Assembly (NCBI RefSeq): GCF_001613465.1
Contig: NZ_BDCK01000047.1
Coordinates: 1 to 64,000, forward strand
Reading direction: 5' to 3'
Origin: Nocardia niwae NBRC 108934 = DSM 45340
GTDB lineage: Bacteria > Actinomycetota > Actinomycetes > Mycobacteriales > Mycobacteriaceae
Length of the DNA stretch: 64,000 nt
Below are positions 43,340 through 52,315 of this stretch, in pieces. Numbering within the stretch: position 1 is the stretch's first letter; each line of letters begins with the position of its first letter. The notes beneath the pieces are model-generated. The model did not search any database. It was not told the origin of the DNA and was given only the letters and a program-made list of their open reading frames with translations. The position numbers were made by a program, and so were the translations under genes.

Positions 43340-44086
43340 TCAGCCCTGCTGGGTCGGGACGACGACGAGCTCGGCGATGTTGACGTGCGCGGGTACGGCG
43401 ACGGCGTAGGCGATCGCGTCGGCGATGTCGCCGGGTGTCAGGATCTCGATCGCCGTGCGCCACTGCTCCAGCCCGGCGCGCTGCTGCTCATCCTGCATAC
43501 CGGCGCCGAGCTCGGTGCCGACGAAACCGGGTTCGATGTTCTTCACCCGGACGCCGCGCGGCCCGAACTCGGCCCGCAGATTACGGGTCAGATGCGCGAC
43601 CGCGGCCTTGGTGGCGGTGTAGACGGCGTAGTTGGGGAAGACCGTGTGCCCACCGATGGAGCCGACCAGCACCAGATCCGCTTTCCCGCCGTCGGCGGCG
43701 GCCAGCAGATCGTCGATGAACGCTCGTCCGGTGTAGAGCAGGCCGGTGATGTTGGTGCCGACCATCTGGTCCCACTCGTCGGTGAGCGCCGATTCGAACG
43801 GCGCCGCGAGCATGACGCCCGCGTTCGCGACGACCAGGTCGACGCGGCCGAACGCCGCCCGCACCGTGGCGGCGGCGTCGCGCAGGGACAGCTGGTCGCC
43901 GACGTCGGCGACCACCGCGAGCGCGTCCGCGCCGATCTCGGCGGCCAGTTCCTCGATGCGATCCTTGCGCCGGCCCAGCAGGGCGACCTTGGCCCCTTGG
44001 TCTGCCAGCCGCCGCGCGGTGGCGGCGCCGATTCCACTCGATGCTCCGGTGACGACCGCGACGCGGCCGGTGAGATTGTTCGTCAT
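43340..44086 (-). CDS. Short-chain dehydrogenase/reductase
   Basis: ATG at 44086, GGAAGG 8 nt upstream. Classic SDR: cofactor motif TGASSGIGA, NAGVM, catalytic S in LVGSIGG, Y-x3-K in YTATKAAV. 248 aa. Divergent from an MmyB-like XRE regulator across 101 bp. The upstream gene on the other strand is likely its regulator. Confidence 0.92.
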   Translation of the reverse strand: MTNNLTGRVAVVTGASSGIGAATARRLADQGAKVALLGRRKDRIEELAAEIGADALAVVADVGDQLSLRDAAATVRAAFGRVDLVVANAGVMLAAPFESALTDEWDQMVGTNITGLLYTGRAFIDDLLAAADGGKADLVLVGSIGGHTVFPNYAVYTATKAAVAHLTRNLRAEFGPRGVRVKNIEPGFVGTELGAGMQDEQQRAGLEQWRTAIEILTPGDIADAIAYAVAVPAHVNIAELVVVPTQQG

Positions 44087-44187
44087 GTCCACTACCTTCC
44101 GGCTCCACAGGCCCGCCTGACAGGCTGCGGACTTCCTGGTAGTCGCGGGGCCACCCAGGGCGGGCGCCGCTGACCTACGCTCGAGTC

Positions 44188-45075
44188 ATGGATTCCGACA
44201 ACCGACTGGGCGCCTTCCTGCGCGCGCGCCGCGAGCTGGTCCGACCGGAGGATTTCGGGATGTCGGGTGGCGGCCAGCGGCGGGTCGCGGGGCTGCGCCG
44301 GGAGGAGATCGCCCTGCTCGCTGGGGTGAGCGCCGACTATTACGTGCGGCTGGAGCAAGGACGCGATCGACACCCCTCCGAGCAGGTGATCACGTCGCTG
44401 GCGCGGGTGTTCGCGCTGGACGAGGAGGGCACCGCGCATCTGCGGGAGCTGGCCCGGCCGACGGTCAAGCGATCGAGGGCTCCGCGCAGGCCCGAACGCG
44501 TCTCCCCGGGATTGCTGCGCCTGATGGACGCCTGGCCGCACACTCCGGCGCTGGTGCTGGGCAGATACCTGGACGTGCTGGCGGCGAATCCTTTGGCTGT
44601 CGCGGTCAACTCGTGCTCTGTCCCCGGGGTCAATCAGGTGCGGATGGTCTTTCTCGATCCCGAGGCGCACGATCTCTACCAGGATTGGCCCACCATCGCG
44701 GCGGACACCGTCGCCAGCCTGCGCGCGACCGCGGGCGCGGACCTGGATGATCCGCGCTTGACCGAGCTGGTCGGAGAGCTGTCGCTGAAGAGCGAGGAGT
44801 TCCGCCAGTTGTGGGCGCGCCACGACGTGCGGGTGAAGACCGCTGGCGTCAAACATTTCCGCAACCCCATGGTCGGGGACCTGACTCTGTCCTACGAGAC
44901 GTTCAGCGTGAACGGTGCGCCGGGCCAGATGCTGATCGCCTACCACCCGGAACCGGGCTCGCCCTCGGAGCGGTCGCTGGCCCTGCTCGGCAGCTTGATC
45001 GCCAACGATCCCGGGACGGCCGGTGAACAGCGCCGTGACGCCGGGCGACCGGACGCGGCCCGGCACAAGGGTTGA
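44188..45075 (+). CDS. XRE-family regulator, MmyB-like, second copy
   Basis: ATG at 44188. HTH in LRREEIALLAGVSADYYVRLEQGRDRHPS, then the MmyB-type ligand domain (LVLGRYLDVLAANPLAVAV, RMVFLDPEAHDLYQDW). 295 aa. Divergent from the SDR gene, mirroring the 21799/22799 regulator-reductase pair. Probably a repressor or activator of the SDR. Confidence 0.88.
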   Translation: MDSDNRLGAFLRARRELVRPEDFGMSGGGQRRVAGLRREEIALLAGVSADYYVRLEQGRDRHPSEQVITSLARVFALDEEGTAHLRELARPTVKRSRAPRRPERVSPGLLRLMDAWPHTPALVLGRYLDVLAANPLAVAVNSCSVPGVNQVRMVFLDPEAHDLYQDWPTIAADTVASLRATAGADLDDPRLTELVGELSLKSEEFRQLWARHDVRVKTAGVKHFRNPMVGDLTLSYETFSVNGAPGQMLIAYHPEPGSPSERSLALLGSLIANDPGTAGEQRRDAGRPDAARHKG

Positions 45076-45105
45076 GCGCGGACGAGTCGCGCTCCGGGCG
45101 GCGAT

Positions 45106-46011
45106 TCACTTCGCTTCGGTCCGCGTAGCCCCCGCCGACGCCGCGACCACACACGCGACGCCTGCCCACTGTCCGAGATTCATGACCTGACCGAGCACGA
45201 CCAGGCCCGCGATCGCCGCGACCGCGGGCTCCAGGCTCATCAGCACACCGAAGACGCGGGGCGGGATCCGCCGCAGCGCTTCCAGCTCCACCGAATACGG
45301 CAGCACCGACGACAGCATCGCCACCGCGAATCCGGCGGCCAGCACGGTGGGCTGCAACAGCGCCGCCCCCGCATCGATGACGCCGACCGGCAGCATGACC
45401 AGCCCGCCGAACGCCATGGCCAGCGCCAGCCCGCCGCCGCCACTGGTCCGTTCACCGAGTGCGGCGCTGAGCAGGATGTAACCCGCCCAGCACGCTGCGG
45501 CGGCGAGCGCGAACAGCACGCCTGCCCAGTTCACGTCGCCGTCCGCCCGGGTCAGCAGCAGCACTCCCGCGCCGGCGAGCACCGCCCACAGCGGGTCGAT
45601 CCAGCGGCGCGATCCGGCCAGTGCGACGGTCAGCGGCCCCAGGAATTCGATGGTGACCGCCATTCCGAGTGGTATCCGGTCGATCGCCTCGTAGAACGAG
45701 AGGTTCATCAGCGCGAGCACCGCCCCGTAGCCGAGCACGACCGGCAGCGCACCGCGCGCCACCCGGAGCGAGGATCGCCAGATCACCAGCAGGACGACTC
45801 CGGCGAAGACCAGCCGCAGCATGACCGCCCCGGCCGCGCCGGTAGCCGCGAACAGCTGCGTGGCCACCGCGGCGCCCACTTGCACGCTGACGATGCCCGC
45901 CAGGACCAGCGCCGTCGGCGGTACGCCACCGAGCCCCTGAGCGGCGACCGAACGCCAGACCGACACCGGCCTCGCCCCGCGCACCATCCGCTCGAAGTCG
46001 ATCGCCACCAC
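45106..46011 (-). CDS. EamA-family exporter
   Basis: GTG at 46011 with GGAGG 6 nt upstream. 301 aa with ten helices and two EamA repeats (AAVATQLFAATGAAGAVMLRL; LAALAAAACWAGYILLSAAL). Resembles RhtA-like amino-acid exporters. It ends 31 bp from the convergent XRE gene. Confidence 0.85.
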   Translation of the reverse strand: MVAIDFERMVRGARPVSVWRSVAAQGLGGVPPTALVLAGIVSVQVGAAVATQLFAATGAAGAVMLRLVFAGVVLLVIWRSSLRVARGALPVVLGYGAVLALMNLSFYEAIDRIPLGMAVTIEFLGPLTVALAGSRRWIDPLWAVLAGAGVLLLTRADGDVNWAGVLFALAAAACWAGYILLSAALGERTSGGGGLALAMAFGGLVMLPVGVIDAGAALLQPTVLAAGFAVAMLSSVLPYSVELEALRRIPPRVFGVLMSLEPAVAAIAGLVVLGQVMNLGQWAGVACVVAASAGATRTEAK

Positions 46012-46400
46012 GTCGCACCTCCGTTGTTTCGGGAAGACCTCCGGACACACAACCACGTGGGGGCGACACGCACCGCCGTGAACCGCCCCCCCGGGTGGGT
46101 GGTGCCCGGTGCCGGGAGGTTGCGGGACTCTTCGGGCCGCACCGGACAGGGTGCACGGCGCCGATGGGTGAGCCTCGGTGGTTGGCCGCGCAGTGTCGTC
46201 GGGGGCAACCACGCAGTCCAACGGCGCTATGGGGAATGCGGTACGGCGGATGTCGAGAGGGGGCTGGGGCGCGGTCCGATCGAGATTCGGCGGTTCGCAC
46301 CCCGTCGAAGCGGCAGGGGAGTGAGTATCTAGTTATCGCGCCGGTGCGTGGCCGGCGTCTGTTCGAGGAAGAGCGACTCACGAGCGATAGGACCACCCGC
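46012..46400. other. Intergenic region
   Basis: 390 bp between the exporter and a secreted protein. No gene is seen; C-rich runs and weak frames only. Confidence 0.4.
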
Positions 46401-46793
46401 ATGCGAGAACGAGTTGCCGCACTGGCGGCGGCGATCGGAGCCGGCGCGGCAGTCGCCTCGGCCGGTCCGGCCGGAGCCACGGTGACCCAGGTAGGGATGT
46501 ATCCCGGCATCAACTTCGGCTTTGTGACGAACTACGGGACGGGCTGCACCTACACCGCGCGCGCGACCGTGACCGACACGGTGGCCCCGGTGACGTTCTA
46601 CGACAACGGGATGCCGTTCGGGGTGGTCCGCCCTTCCGGTGGCGTCGCGCTGATCGACTGGGTGCCCGCCACACAGGGGCCGCACACCGTCAGTGCGGTG
46701 CAGGAGCCGGACGCGCCCTACGGGGCGGGTATCGAGCTCCGGGTCGGCGAAGGCATCCATGTGGGTTACGCGTGCGTCGTCCGGGGCGGTTGA
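46401..46793 (+). CDS. Small secreted protein with Ig-like domain
   Basis: ATG at 46401; AGGA lies 9 nt upstream. Signal peptide MRERVAALAAAIGAGAAVAS with Ala-x-Ala ending at AGA. 130 aa; the mature part is a beta-rich Ig-like domain (FVTNYGTGCTYTARATVTD, QGPHTVSAVQEPD) with Cys at both ends that may form a disulfide. Common in Nocardia as a surface protein; role unknown. Confidence 0.72.
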   Translation: MRERVAALAAAIGAGAAVASAGPAGATVTQVGMYPGINFGFVTNYGTGCTYTARATVTDTVAPVTFYDNGMPFGVVRPSGGVALIDWVPATQGPHTVSAVQEPDAPYGAGIELRVGEGIHVGYACVVRGG

Positions 46794-46876
46794 CGGCGAC
46801 GTTCGCCGGACGACCGGGCCGGTAGTGTCGAATCGGCGGTGCTGAGCTCGATCTTTTCGGCAGGAAAGGAGTCGGC

Positions 46877-47782
46877 ATGCGAAGCAACGGGCCGATCTTG
46901 GTCGGTGTGGACGGGTCCGCCGGATCAGGGGCGGCGGTCGCGTGGGGAGCGCAGGCGGCCGCGCAGCATCGGGCGCCGCTGCGGCTGGTACACGTGCTGG
47001 ATCCGGTCGCCGACTACGGGCCCGGCGTCACCGAACCGCTCACCAGCACCGACTACGCCCGGTTGGAGGGGCATGGTCGCTGGGTGCTGGACACCGCGGC
47101 CGAGGAGGCGCGCATCGCGGTCCGGGCGCTGCGCGACATCGAGATCAGCACCGAGCTGGTGCACGAGCCGGTCGGTCCGGCGCTGCTGGACCGGACCGGC
47201 GCCGCACGGATGATGGTGGTCGGCACCCGCGAGCGCGGGACCGTGCGGCGGGCGTTGCTGGGATCGGTCAGTGCGGCGCTGGCGCGGCGGGCCCGCTGCC
47301 CGATGGTCGTGGTCCGGGAAGGAGCGCCGCTCACCGCGGAAGCGAGGAGGCGGCTGATCGTCGTCGGGGTGGACGGCACGGAGATCAGCGAACCCGCCAT
47401 CGAAGCGGCGCTGCACGAGGCCTCCGCGCGGGGCGCGCCGTTGCTCGCCCTGCACGTATGGACCGGCGTCGAAATGCCCTCCGTGAGTGCCGAACTCGCA
47501 GTGGATACGGAGAAGCAGATCGTGCTCGCGGAGAGCCTCGCGGGATGGCAGGAGCGCTTTCCCGATGTCGAGATCCGGCGCGAGATCGTGACCGACCGGC
47601 CCGAGCGCAGCCTGCTCGAACGCTCCGGACAGGCTCAGCTGCTCGTGGTCGGCAGCCGGGGCCGGGGCGGTTTCGCCGGCATGCTGTTCGGCTCGACCAG
47701 CCAGGCACTGCTGCTGTCGGTGGCGTGCCCGATCATGGTCGTCCGCGATGTCTCGATGGCGGTTCGCTACCTGCCCGACTGA
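46877..47782 (+). CDS. Universal stress protein, tandem domains
   Basis: ATG at 46877, GGAAAGGAG upstream. 301 aa with two UspA domains. ATP-binding motifs GTRERGTVRRALLGSVS and GSRGRGGFAGMLFGSTS show the G-2x-G-9x-G(S/T) spacing in each. Mycobacterial homologues respond to hypoxia and other stress. It ends 3 bp from the convergent membrane protein gene. Confidence 0.92.
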   Translation: MRSNGPILVGVDGSAGSGAAVAWGAQAAAQHRAPLRLVHVLDPVADYGPGVTEPLTSTDYARLEGHGRWVLDTAAEEARIAVRALRDIEISTELVHEPVGPALLDRTGAARMMVVGTRERGTVRRALLGSVSAALARRARCPMVVVREGAPLTAEARRRLIVVGVDGTEISEPAIEAALHEASARGAPLLALHVWTGVEMPSVSAELAVDTEKQIVLAESLAGWQERFPDVEIRREIVTDRPERSLLERSGQAQLLVVGSRGRGGFAGMLFGSTSQALLLSVACPIMVVRDVSMAVRYLPD

Positions 47783-47785
47783 GCG

Positions 47786-48253
47786 TCACGCTCCCGTCGT
47801 CGAGCCCGGTCGGACGATCATCAGGATGGTGACCGCCGTCCACAGCAGGTTGAACACCCCGGTGTCCATGGCGAGACGGCGGATCAGCGCCGGGGTGGTG
47901 CCGGTGAGATCGGCGAGGACCTTCTGCTGACCGGGCAGCACGAGCAGGGCGAGCACGCCCGCCGCGGCCGCGGTCAATCCGATGGACACCACCAGCCAGA
48001 CGTCGTCGAGCACGCCGAGGCTGAGCGCGGTGAGCAGGCCGAAAGCCGGGACGGCGACGCCGAGAAGGGCATATACCCGGCAGATGCGATGCAACGTGCC
48101 GAGGACGGCCGGGTCGTGGCCGGTCGTGGGGGCGGCCAGGGCGCGGCGGGTGGTGGCCGGAAACATGCTGGCCGCCACCGTCACCGGGCCGACGGCGATG
48201 ATCACGGCGAGCACGTGGACCGAGAGCAGGAACTTCGTCACGGCGCTCGACAC
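47786..48253 (-). CDS. Four-helix membrane protein
   Basis: GTG at 48253 (VSSAVTKFLLSVHVLAVIIAVG). 155 aa with four hydrophobic helices and a conserved loop (MFPATTRRALAAPTTGHD). It may belong to the DUF2269 membrane family. No function known. Divergent from the GlxA-like regulator by 143 bp. Confidence 0.75.
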   Translation of the reverse strand: MSSAVTKFLLSVHVLAVIIAVGPVTVAASMFPATTRRALAAPTTGHDPAVLGTLHRICRVYALLGVAVPAFGLLTALSLGVLDDVWLVVSIGLTAAAAGVLALLVLPGQQKVLADLTGTTPALIRRLAMDTGVFNLLWTAVTILMIVRPGSTTGA

Positions 48254-48395
48254 TAACGACGAGGGCCGTTCGGCGGAATTGGCGAAAGTGCCACATACCG
48301 TTTGATTCCCGCCAACTAAGTTGAACTGTGGGTATGACTTGGATGGCCAGCTACCGTGCCTTGGCTGGAATCGACCGGCTGGCTACCCTGTTGCC

Positions 48396-49358
48396 ATGCA
48401 CACCGTGGTCGTCCTCGCGCTGGACCAGGTGGTCGCGTTCGATCTGGCCACGCCGGTGGAGGTGTTCGGACGGACCTGTCTGCCCGATGGCAGGCCCGCT
48501 TATCGCGTGCTGGTCTGCGCGGGCACACCGACGGTCGACGCCGGGGTCTTCACGATGCGCGCTCCGCGCGGGCTCGACGCGCTGGCCGAAGCCGACACGA
48601 TCGTGCTGCCCGGCTGCGCCGACCCGACCCTGCCGGTGCCGGACGACGTGGTCGACGCGCTCCGCCGGGCCGCGGCCGCGGGCACCCGTATCGCGTCGAT
48701 CTGCTCCGGCGCCTTCATCCTGGCGTCCACGGGATTGCTCGATGGCCGTCGCGCGACCACGCACTGGCTCGCCGCCGCCGAACTCGCGGCTCGCTACCCG
48801 GACATCGAGGTGGATCCCGACGTGCTCTACGTGGACAACGGCGCGCTGCTCACCTCGGCGGGCGCGGCGGCGGGGATCGACCTGTGCCTGCACATGATCC
48901 GTCGGGATTACGGCTCGGCGGTCGCTGCCGACGCGGCCAGGAAGTCGGTTGTCCCGTTGGAGCGGGAAGGCGGGCAGGCGCAGTTCATCGTGCACGATCT
49001 GCCGCCGACGCCGCGCGGCTCGGCGCTGGAGCCGGTGCTGCGGTGGATCCAGGAGAACTCCGCGCGCGAACTCACCCTCGACGACATCGCCGCCCACGCG
49101 GGGATGAGTACCCGCACGCTCAACCGGCGGTTTCGCGAGCACACCGGAACCACCCCGCTGCAGTGGCTGCTGCGCGCGCGGATCCGGCAGGCCCAGCATC
49201 TGCTCGAAGCGACCAGCCACTCGGTCGACCGGATCGCGGGCCAGGTCGGTTTCGGATCGCCCACCGCGTTCCGCGACCGCTTCAAGCGAGTGGTCGGGAC
49301 GAGTCCACACAGCTATCGAGCAGCTTTTCACGGCTCAGACCCGGACCGGACCGGCTGA
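48396..49358 (+). CDS. GlxA-like AraC regulator with DJ-1 domain
   Basis: ATG at 48396. 320 aa. N-terminal DJ-1/PfpI-like domain with the elbow ASICSGAFILA, then a C-terminal AraC HTH (DDIAAHAGMSTRTLNRRFREHTGTTPLQWLL, HSVDRIAGQVGFGSPTAFRDRFK; read in short runs). Typical of GlxA/FtrA regulators that control nearby catabolic genes. The neighbouring DHFR-like gene may be its target. Confidence 0.9.
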   Translation: MHTVVVLALDQVVAFDLATPVEVFGRTCLPDGRPAYRVLVCAGTPTVDAGVFTMRAPRGLDALAEADTIVLPGCADPTLPVPDDVVDALRRAAAAGTRIASICSGAFILASTGLLDGRRATTHWLAAAELAARYPDIEVDPDVLYVDNGALLTSAGAAAGIDLCLHMIRRDYGSAVAADAARKSVVPLEREGGQAQFIVHDLPPTPRGSALEPVLRWIQENSARELTLDDIAAHAGMSTRTLNRRFREHTGTTPLQWLLRARIRQAQHLLEATSHSVDRIAGQVGFGSPTAFRDRFKRVVGTSPHSYRAAFHGSDPDRTG

Positions 49359-49443
49359 CGCGAGTGCGACCGATGAGTTCTCCGGCGTCGCGCCGTCGGA
49401 TCAAGCGACCAACCCCGTGAACACCGATCCAGGAGCCACGCAC

Positions 49444-50058
49444 ATGAGGAAAATCACCGCCGGTCTGTTCATCGCCCTTGACGGCGTCGTCGAGGACCCG
49501 CAGGACTGGCACTTCCCGTACTTCGACGACGCCATGGGGGCAGCGGTCGACGCCCAGCTCGGCTCCGCCGACACCCTGTTGCTCGGCCGCACAACCTATG
49601 ACAGTTTCGCGGGCGCGTGGCCGGAGCGCGAAGCAGCGGGCGGCCCGGACGCGGCGTTCGCGAAGAAACTGGGTGACGCGCGCAAGATCGTGGTGACCCG
49701 GCAGGATCGCGAATTCACCTGGCGCAATTCAGAGGTGCTGGACGGCGACCTGATCGAGGCCGTGGCGGCGTTGAAGGATCAGCCGGGCGGCGACATCGGC
49801 ATGAGCGGTTCGGTCTCGGTCGTCCGTCAGCTGCTCGCCGCCGGGCTGTTGGACGAACTGCACCTGCTGGTGCACCCGATCGCGGTCGGCAAGGGCGAGC
49901 GCCTGTTCCGAGACGGCGCGGCCACGATTCCCCTGCGCCTGCTGTCTTCGGAGACCTTCGCCACCGGTGTACTGCACCTGGTCTACGCCCGGGACGAGGC
50001 CACGCTCACCGGCAGCTATGCGGACGCGAAAGAGCATCTGTCCCAGAGCGTTCGATAG
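49444..50058 (+). CDS. Dihydrofolate reductase-family protein (RibD C-like)
   Basis: ATG at 49444, AGGAG upstream; a GTG at 49417 is possible. 204 aa: MRKITAGLFIALDGVVEDPQ, LLGRTTYDSFAGAWPE, KIVVTRQDREFTW, GSVSVVRQLLAAGLLDELHLLVHPIA. The RibD C-terminal/DHFR-like fold, probably an NADPH reductase of unknown substrate. Confidence 0.9.
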   Translation: MRKITAGLFIALDGVVEDPQDWHFPYFDDAMGAAVDAQLGSADTLLLGRTTYDSFAGAWPEREAAGGPDAAFAKKLGDARKIVVTRQDREFTWRNSEVLDGDLIEAVAALKDQPGGDIGMSGSVSVVRQLLAAGLLDELHLLVHPIAVGKGERLFRDGAATIPLRLLSSETFATGVLHLVYARDEATLTGSYADAKEHLSQSVR

Positions 50059-50063
50059 GGCGG

Positions 50064-51011
50064 TCAGCTCTGCGAATCCGTGGCCGTCCGGTGTCCGAGC
50101 GCTTTCGCGACGATGCCGCCGGTGACCGCCTTGACGAGGTAACTGGTGGAGTCGTGCGGTGACGCGCCGTTGTCTAAGTACTGCTCGGTGACCGGAACGA
50201 CGGCACTGCCGGGATACGGCGGGAAGAGTGGAGCGAGATCCAGGTGCGCCGCCACGAGGTCGTCCTCGTCGACCAGGTTGTGCCAGTTCGTCACCGATTT
50301 CGGCACGGTGCTCCGCTGAGGGCGCAGTCGGTCGTACACGACCGTGCGCAAACCGAGCGGCGAGCCCATGGTCAGCAGGGTCACCGGGTGATCGATGCGG
50401 TGCAGCGCCTCATAGGCCACCACGCTGCCGAGGGAGTGCGCGATGACCAGGCGGGTGTCGGAACCGATCTGGTCGAGTACTTGCCGCTGGGCGTACTCCC
50501 GCACGTCGTCCTCGGTGAAGTAGCGGGCCACCTGGGACAGCGCGTGGATGACGAACTTCTGTGCCAACCCGAAACCGAACGGCGCGAACCAGCGCAACCG
50601 CATCAGCGCGTTGAGCGCGGGCCGCAGCCGCGCGTGCGCTCCCTGCGCCACCGCGTCCGGCGGCGGCGCGGTGCCGAGCCTGCGGGCCGTCGCGCGGTCC
50701 CGCTCGTCGCCGGCGTGTGCGGCGGCTGTCGCGAGCCATTCGGCGGCGAGCTGCTCCATCAGGTCGAGCTGGGCCTCGTCGAGTTGGGCCCCGGTGCCTT
50801 GGGCGCCTTCGACCAGGAAGCGATTGCCGTAGAAGGCCATCCGGGTGGACAAGTCGCCGGGAGTGCCGTTGCGCCACAAGCGGTCGGCGAGGTCCGGCGC
50901 GCCGTGGTTGCGGACGCCCCCCGCGAGTCCGGGCAGCCAGCGCGCCTCCAAGGTGTCGGCCGATTCCTGTTCCTGCGCGATGCCGTGTACGAGGACGATT
51001 GTCGCCAACAT
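50064..51011 (-). CDS. Alpha/beta hydrolase-like protein
   Basis: ATG at 51011, GGAAGGGGG upstream. 315 aa with an N-terminal IVLVHGIAQEQESA and the nucleophile motif IAHSLGSVVAYEALH; the Asp and His are not certain. The loop between helices is long and charged (DERDRATARRLGTAPP). An in-frame extension to a GTG at 51284 looks partly coding. Substrate unknown. Confidence 0.72.
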   Translation of the reverse strand: MLATIVLVHGIAQEQESADTLEARWLPGLAGGVRNHGAPDLADRLWRNGTPGDLSTRMAFYGNRFLVEGAQGTGAQLDEAQLDLMEQLAAEWLATAAAHAGDERDRATARRLGTAPPPDAVAQGAHARLRPALNALMRLRWFAPFGFGLAQKFVIHALSQVARYFTEDDVREYAQRQVLDQIGSDTRLVIAHSLGSVVAYEALHRIDHPVTLLTMGSPLGLRTVVYDRLRPQRSTVPKSVTNWHNLVDEDDLVAAHLDLAPLFPPYPGSAVVPVTEQYLDNGASPHDSTSYLVKAVTGGIVAKALGHRTATDSQS

Positions 51012-51396
51012 CCCACCCCCTTCCGATCCCCGGTGTCGGAAACAGTGTCCCCCATCAGGGCTGCCTCGGCAGCGTGGAACACCGTCGAGGACGGTTCCGC
51101 CTGCGGATCGCTTTGCCGAGTGGGGCAATCGAATTCTCAAGTCGAGGCGCCTTCCGCTCGGCGTCAACCCGATCGGCATGGCGGTGCCGTCGAACCGGCC
51201 CGGCATTCGCCAGTCCACTACGGCACGTTCGTCCTGCGCCGTGACCGTGAGGATGCCGTGGCCCTCGCCGGCCGTGATCGACACCCGTTCGGTTCAGTGA
51301 AACGATAGTTCTTTCTTTGCCTCAGAGGTGCCGGAACGAGGTCGACGATGACCGGATCCGAGGAGCGCGCGCCGGGCTAGACGGTGCGGATCGGCA
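51012..51396 (-). other. Intergenic region with coding-like minus-strand segment
   Basis: About 385 bp. On the minus strand, in frame with the hydrolase, positions 51284-51150 read VSITAGEGHGILTVTAQDER and RMPGRFDGTAMPIGLTPSG with high third-base GC, then lose it. It may be a gene remnant or an N-terminal extension. No start signal was found. Confidence 0.3.
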
Positions 51397-51702
51397 TTGC
51401 GCGCACTCCGAGCGGACGCTCGCCCGGACGAGCGGGTCGTGCGCGACGGAAAGATCCTCACTGCCGCAGGGGTCTCCGCGGGCATCGATCTGGCGCTGTG
51501 GCTGGTCGGCGAGGTCTTCGGCGTAGAGCGGGCGCAGACCGTGCGGCTGGCCGCCACCGCCCAGCAGGCCCGGACCGTGCTCGAGCCGGGCGATTTCGGC
51601 GAGTTCGCCAGGTTGTCGGCGGCCGTGCCACAGCTGGCGTGGCGCAGCGCGATTCGTCGTGTGCGCGAACGGGGCAGAGGTCTCAAGCGTCCCGCCACTT
51701 GA
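51397..51702 (+). pseudogene. Truncated DJ-1/PfpI-like protein remnant
   Basis: The segment VRDGKILTAAGVSAGIDLALWLVGEVFGVE matches the C-terminal half of DJ-1/PfpI-family proteins (read in short runs). The N-terminal half with the active Cys is missing, and upstream sequence does not supply it. Overlaps the convergent thioredoxin-like gene by 20 bp. Likely a decayed gene. Confidence 0.55.
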
Positions 51703-52231
51703 TCGAGCACCCCATGCTCGGCCGATGCGGTTCGGGGGCGGGCCCGCCCGCCAGCACGGCTTCGACGGCCGTGCGCAAGTCGTCTCCGGTCAGCGGTTTC
51801 CCGTTGCCGGGCGTGGATTCGTCGAAGGCGCCGCGGTAGGCGAGTCGCAGATCCGCGTCGTAGAGAAAGAAATCAGGGGTGCACGCGGCGCGGAAGGCCC
51901 GCCCGACGTGCTGTTGCTCGTCGACGAGATAGGGGAAGGTCCAGCCCGCGCGGATCGCTTGGTCGCGCAGCCGCAGCGGGGCGTCGTCCGGGTAAGCGGT
52001 CGCGTCGTTGGTGCAGATCGCCACCGTCGGCATGGACGGCAGCGAGTCGACCAGTTCGCCGAGTGCGGCCTCGATGTGCTTGACGTAGGGGCAGTGGTTG
52101 CATGCGAAGACGACCAGCAGGCCGGGCCCGTCCGCGAAATCGTCCCGGGAGTAGATCCGCTGGTCGAGGTCGGGAAGAGAAAAGTCGGGTAGCGGTGTGC
52201 CGATGGGAACCATGTGTGAGGTATGCGCCAT
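51683..52231 (-). CDS. Thioredoxin-like peroxiredoxin-family protein
   Basis: ATG at 52231. 182 aa AhpC/TSA-like fold, with GTPLPDFSLPDLDQ at the start and VVFACNHCPYVKHIEAAL with a C-x2-C pair. Typical of redoxin proteins of unknown substrate. Convergent with the DJ-1 remnant. Confidence 0.85.
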   Translation of the reverse strand: MAHTSHMVPIGTPLPDFSLPDLDQRIYSRDDFADGPGLLVVFACNHCPYVKHIEAALGELVDSLPSMPTVAICTNDATAYPDDAPLRLRDQAIRAGWTFPYLVDEQQHVGRAFRAACTPDFFLYDADLRLAYRGAFDESTPGNGKPLTGDDLRTAVEAVLAGGPAPEPHRPSMGCSIKWRDA

Positions 52232-52315
52232 GGTGTGCCTTCCGTCGGGATCGCAGAGGACAGCGGGAGCCTAACCCCGTGTCGTCCGATTCGTCGGAAA
52301 TACGCCGATGAACCG

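Noticed and set aside
46800..46876. Possible hypoxia (DosR-like) box before the universal stress gene
   Set aside because: Only a weak match to the GGGAC...GTCCC consensus.
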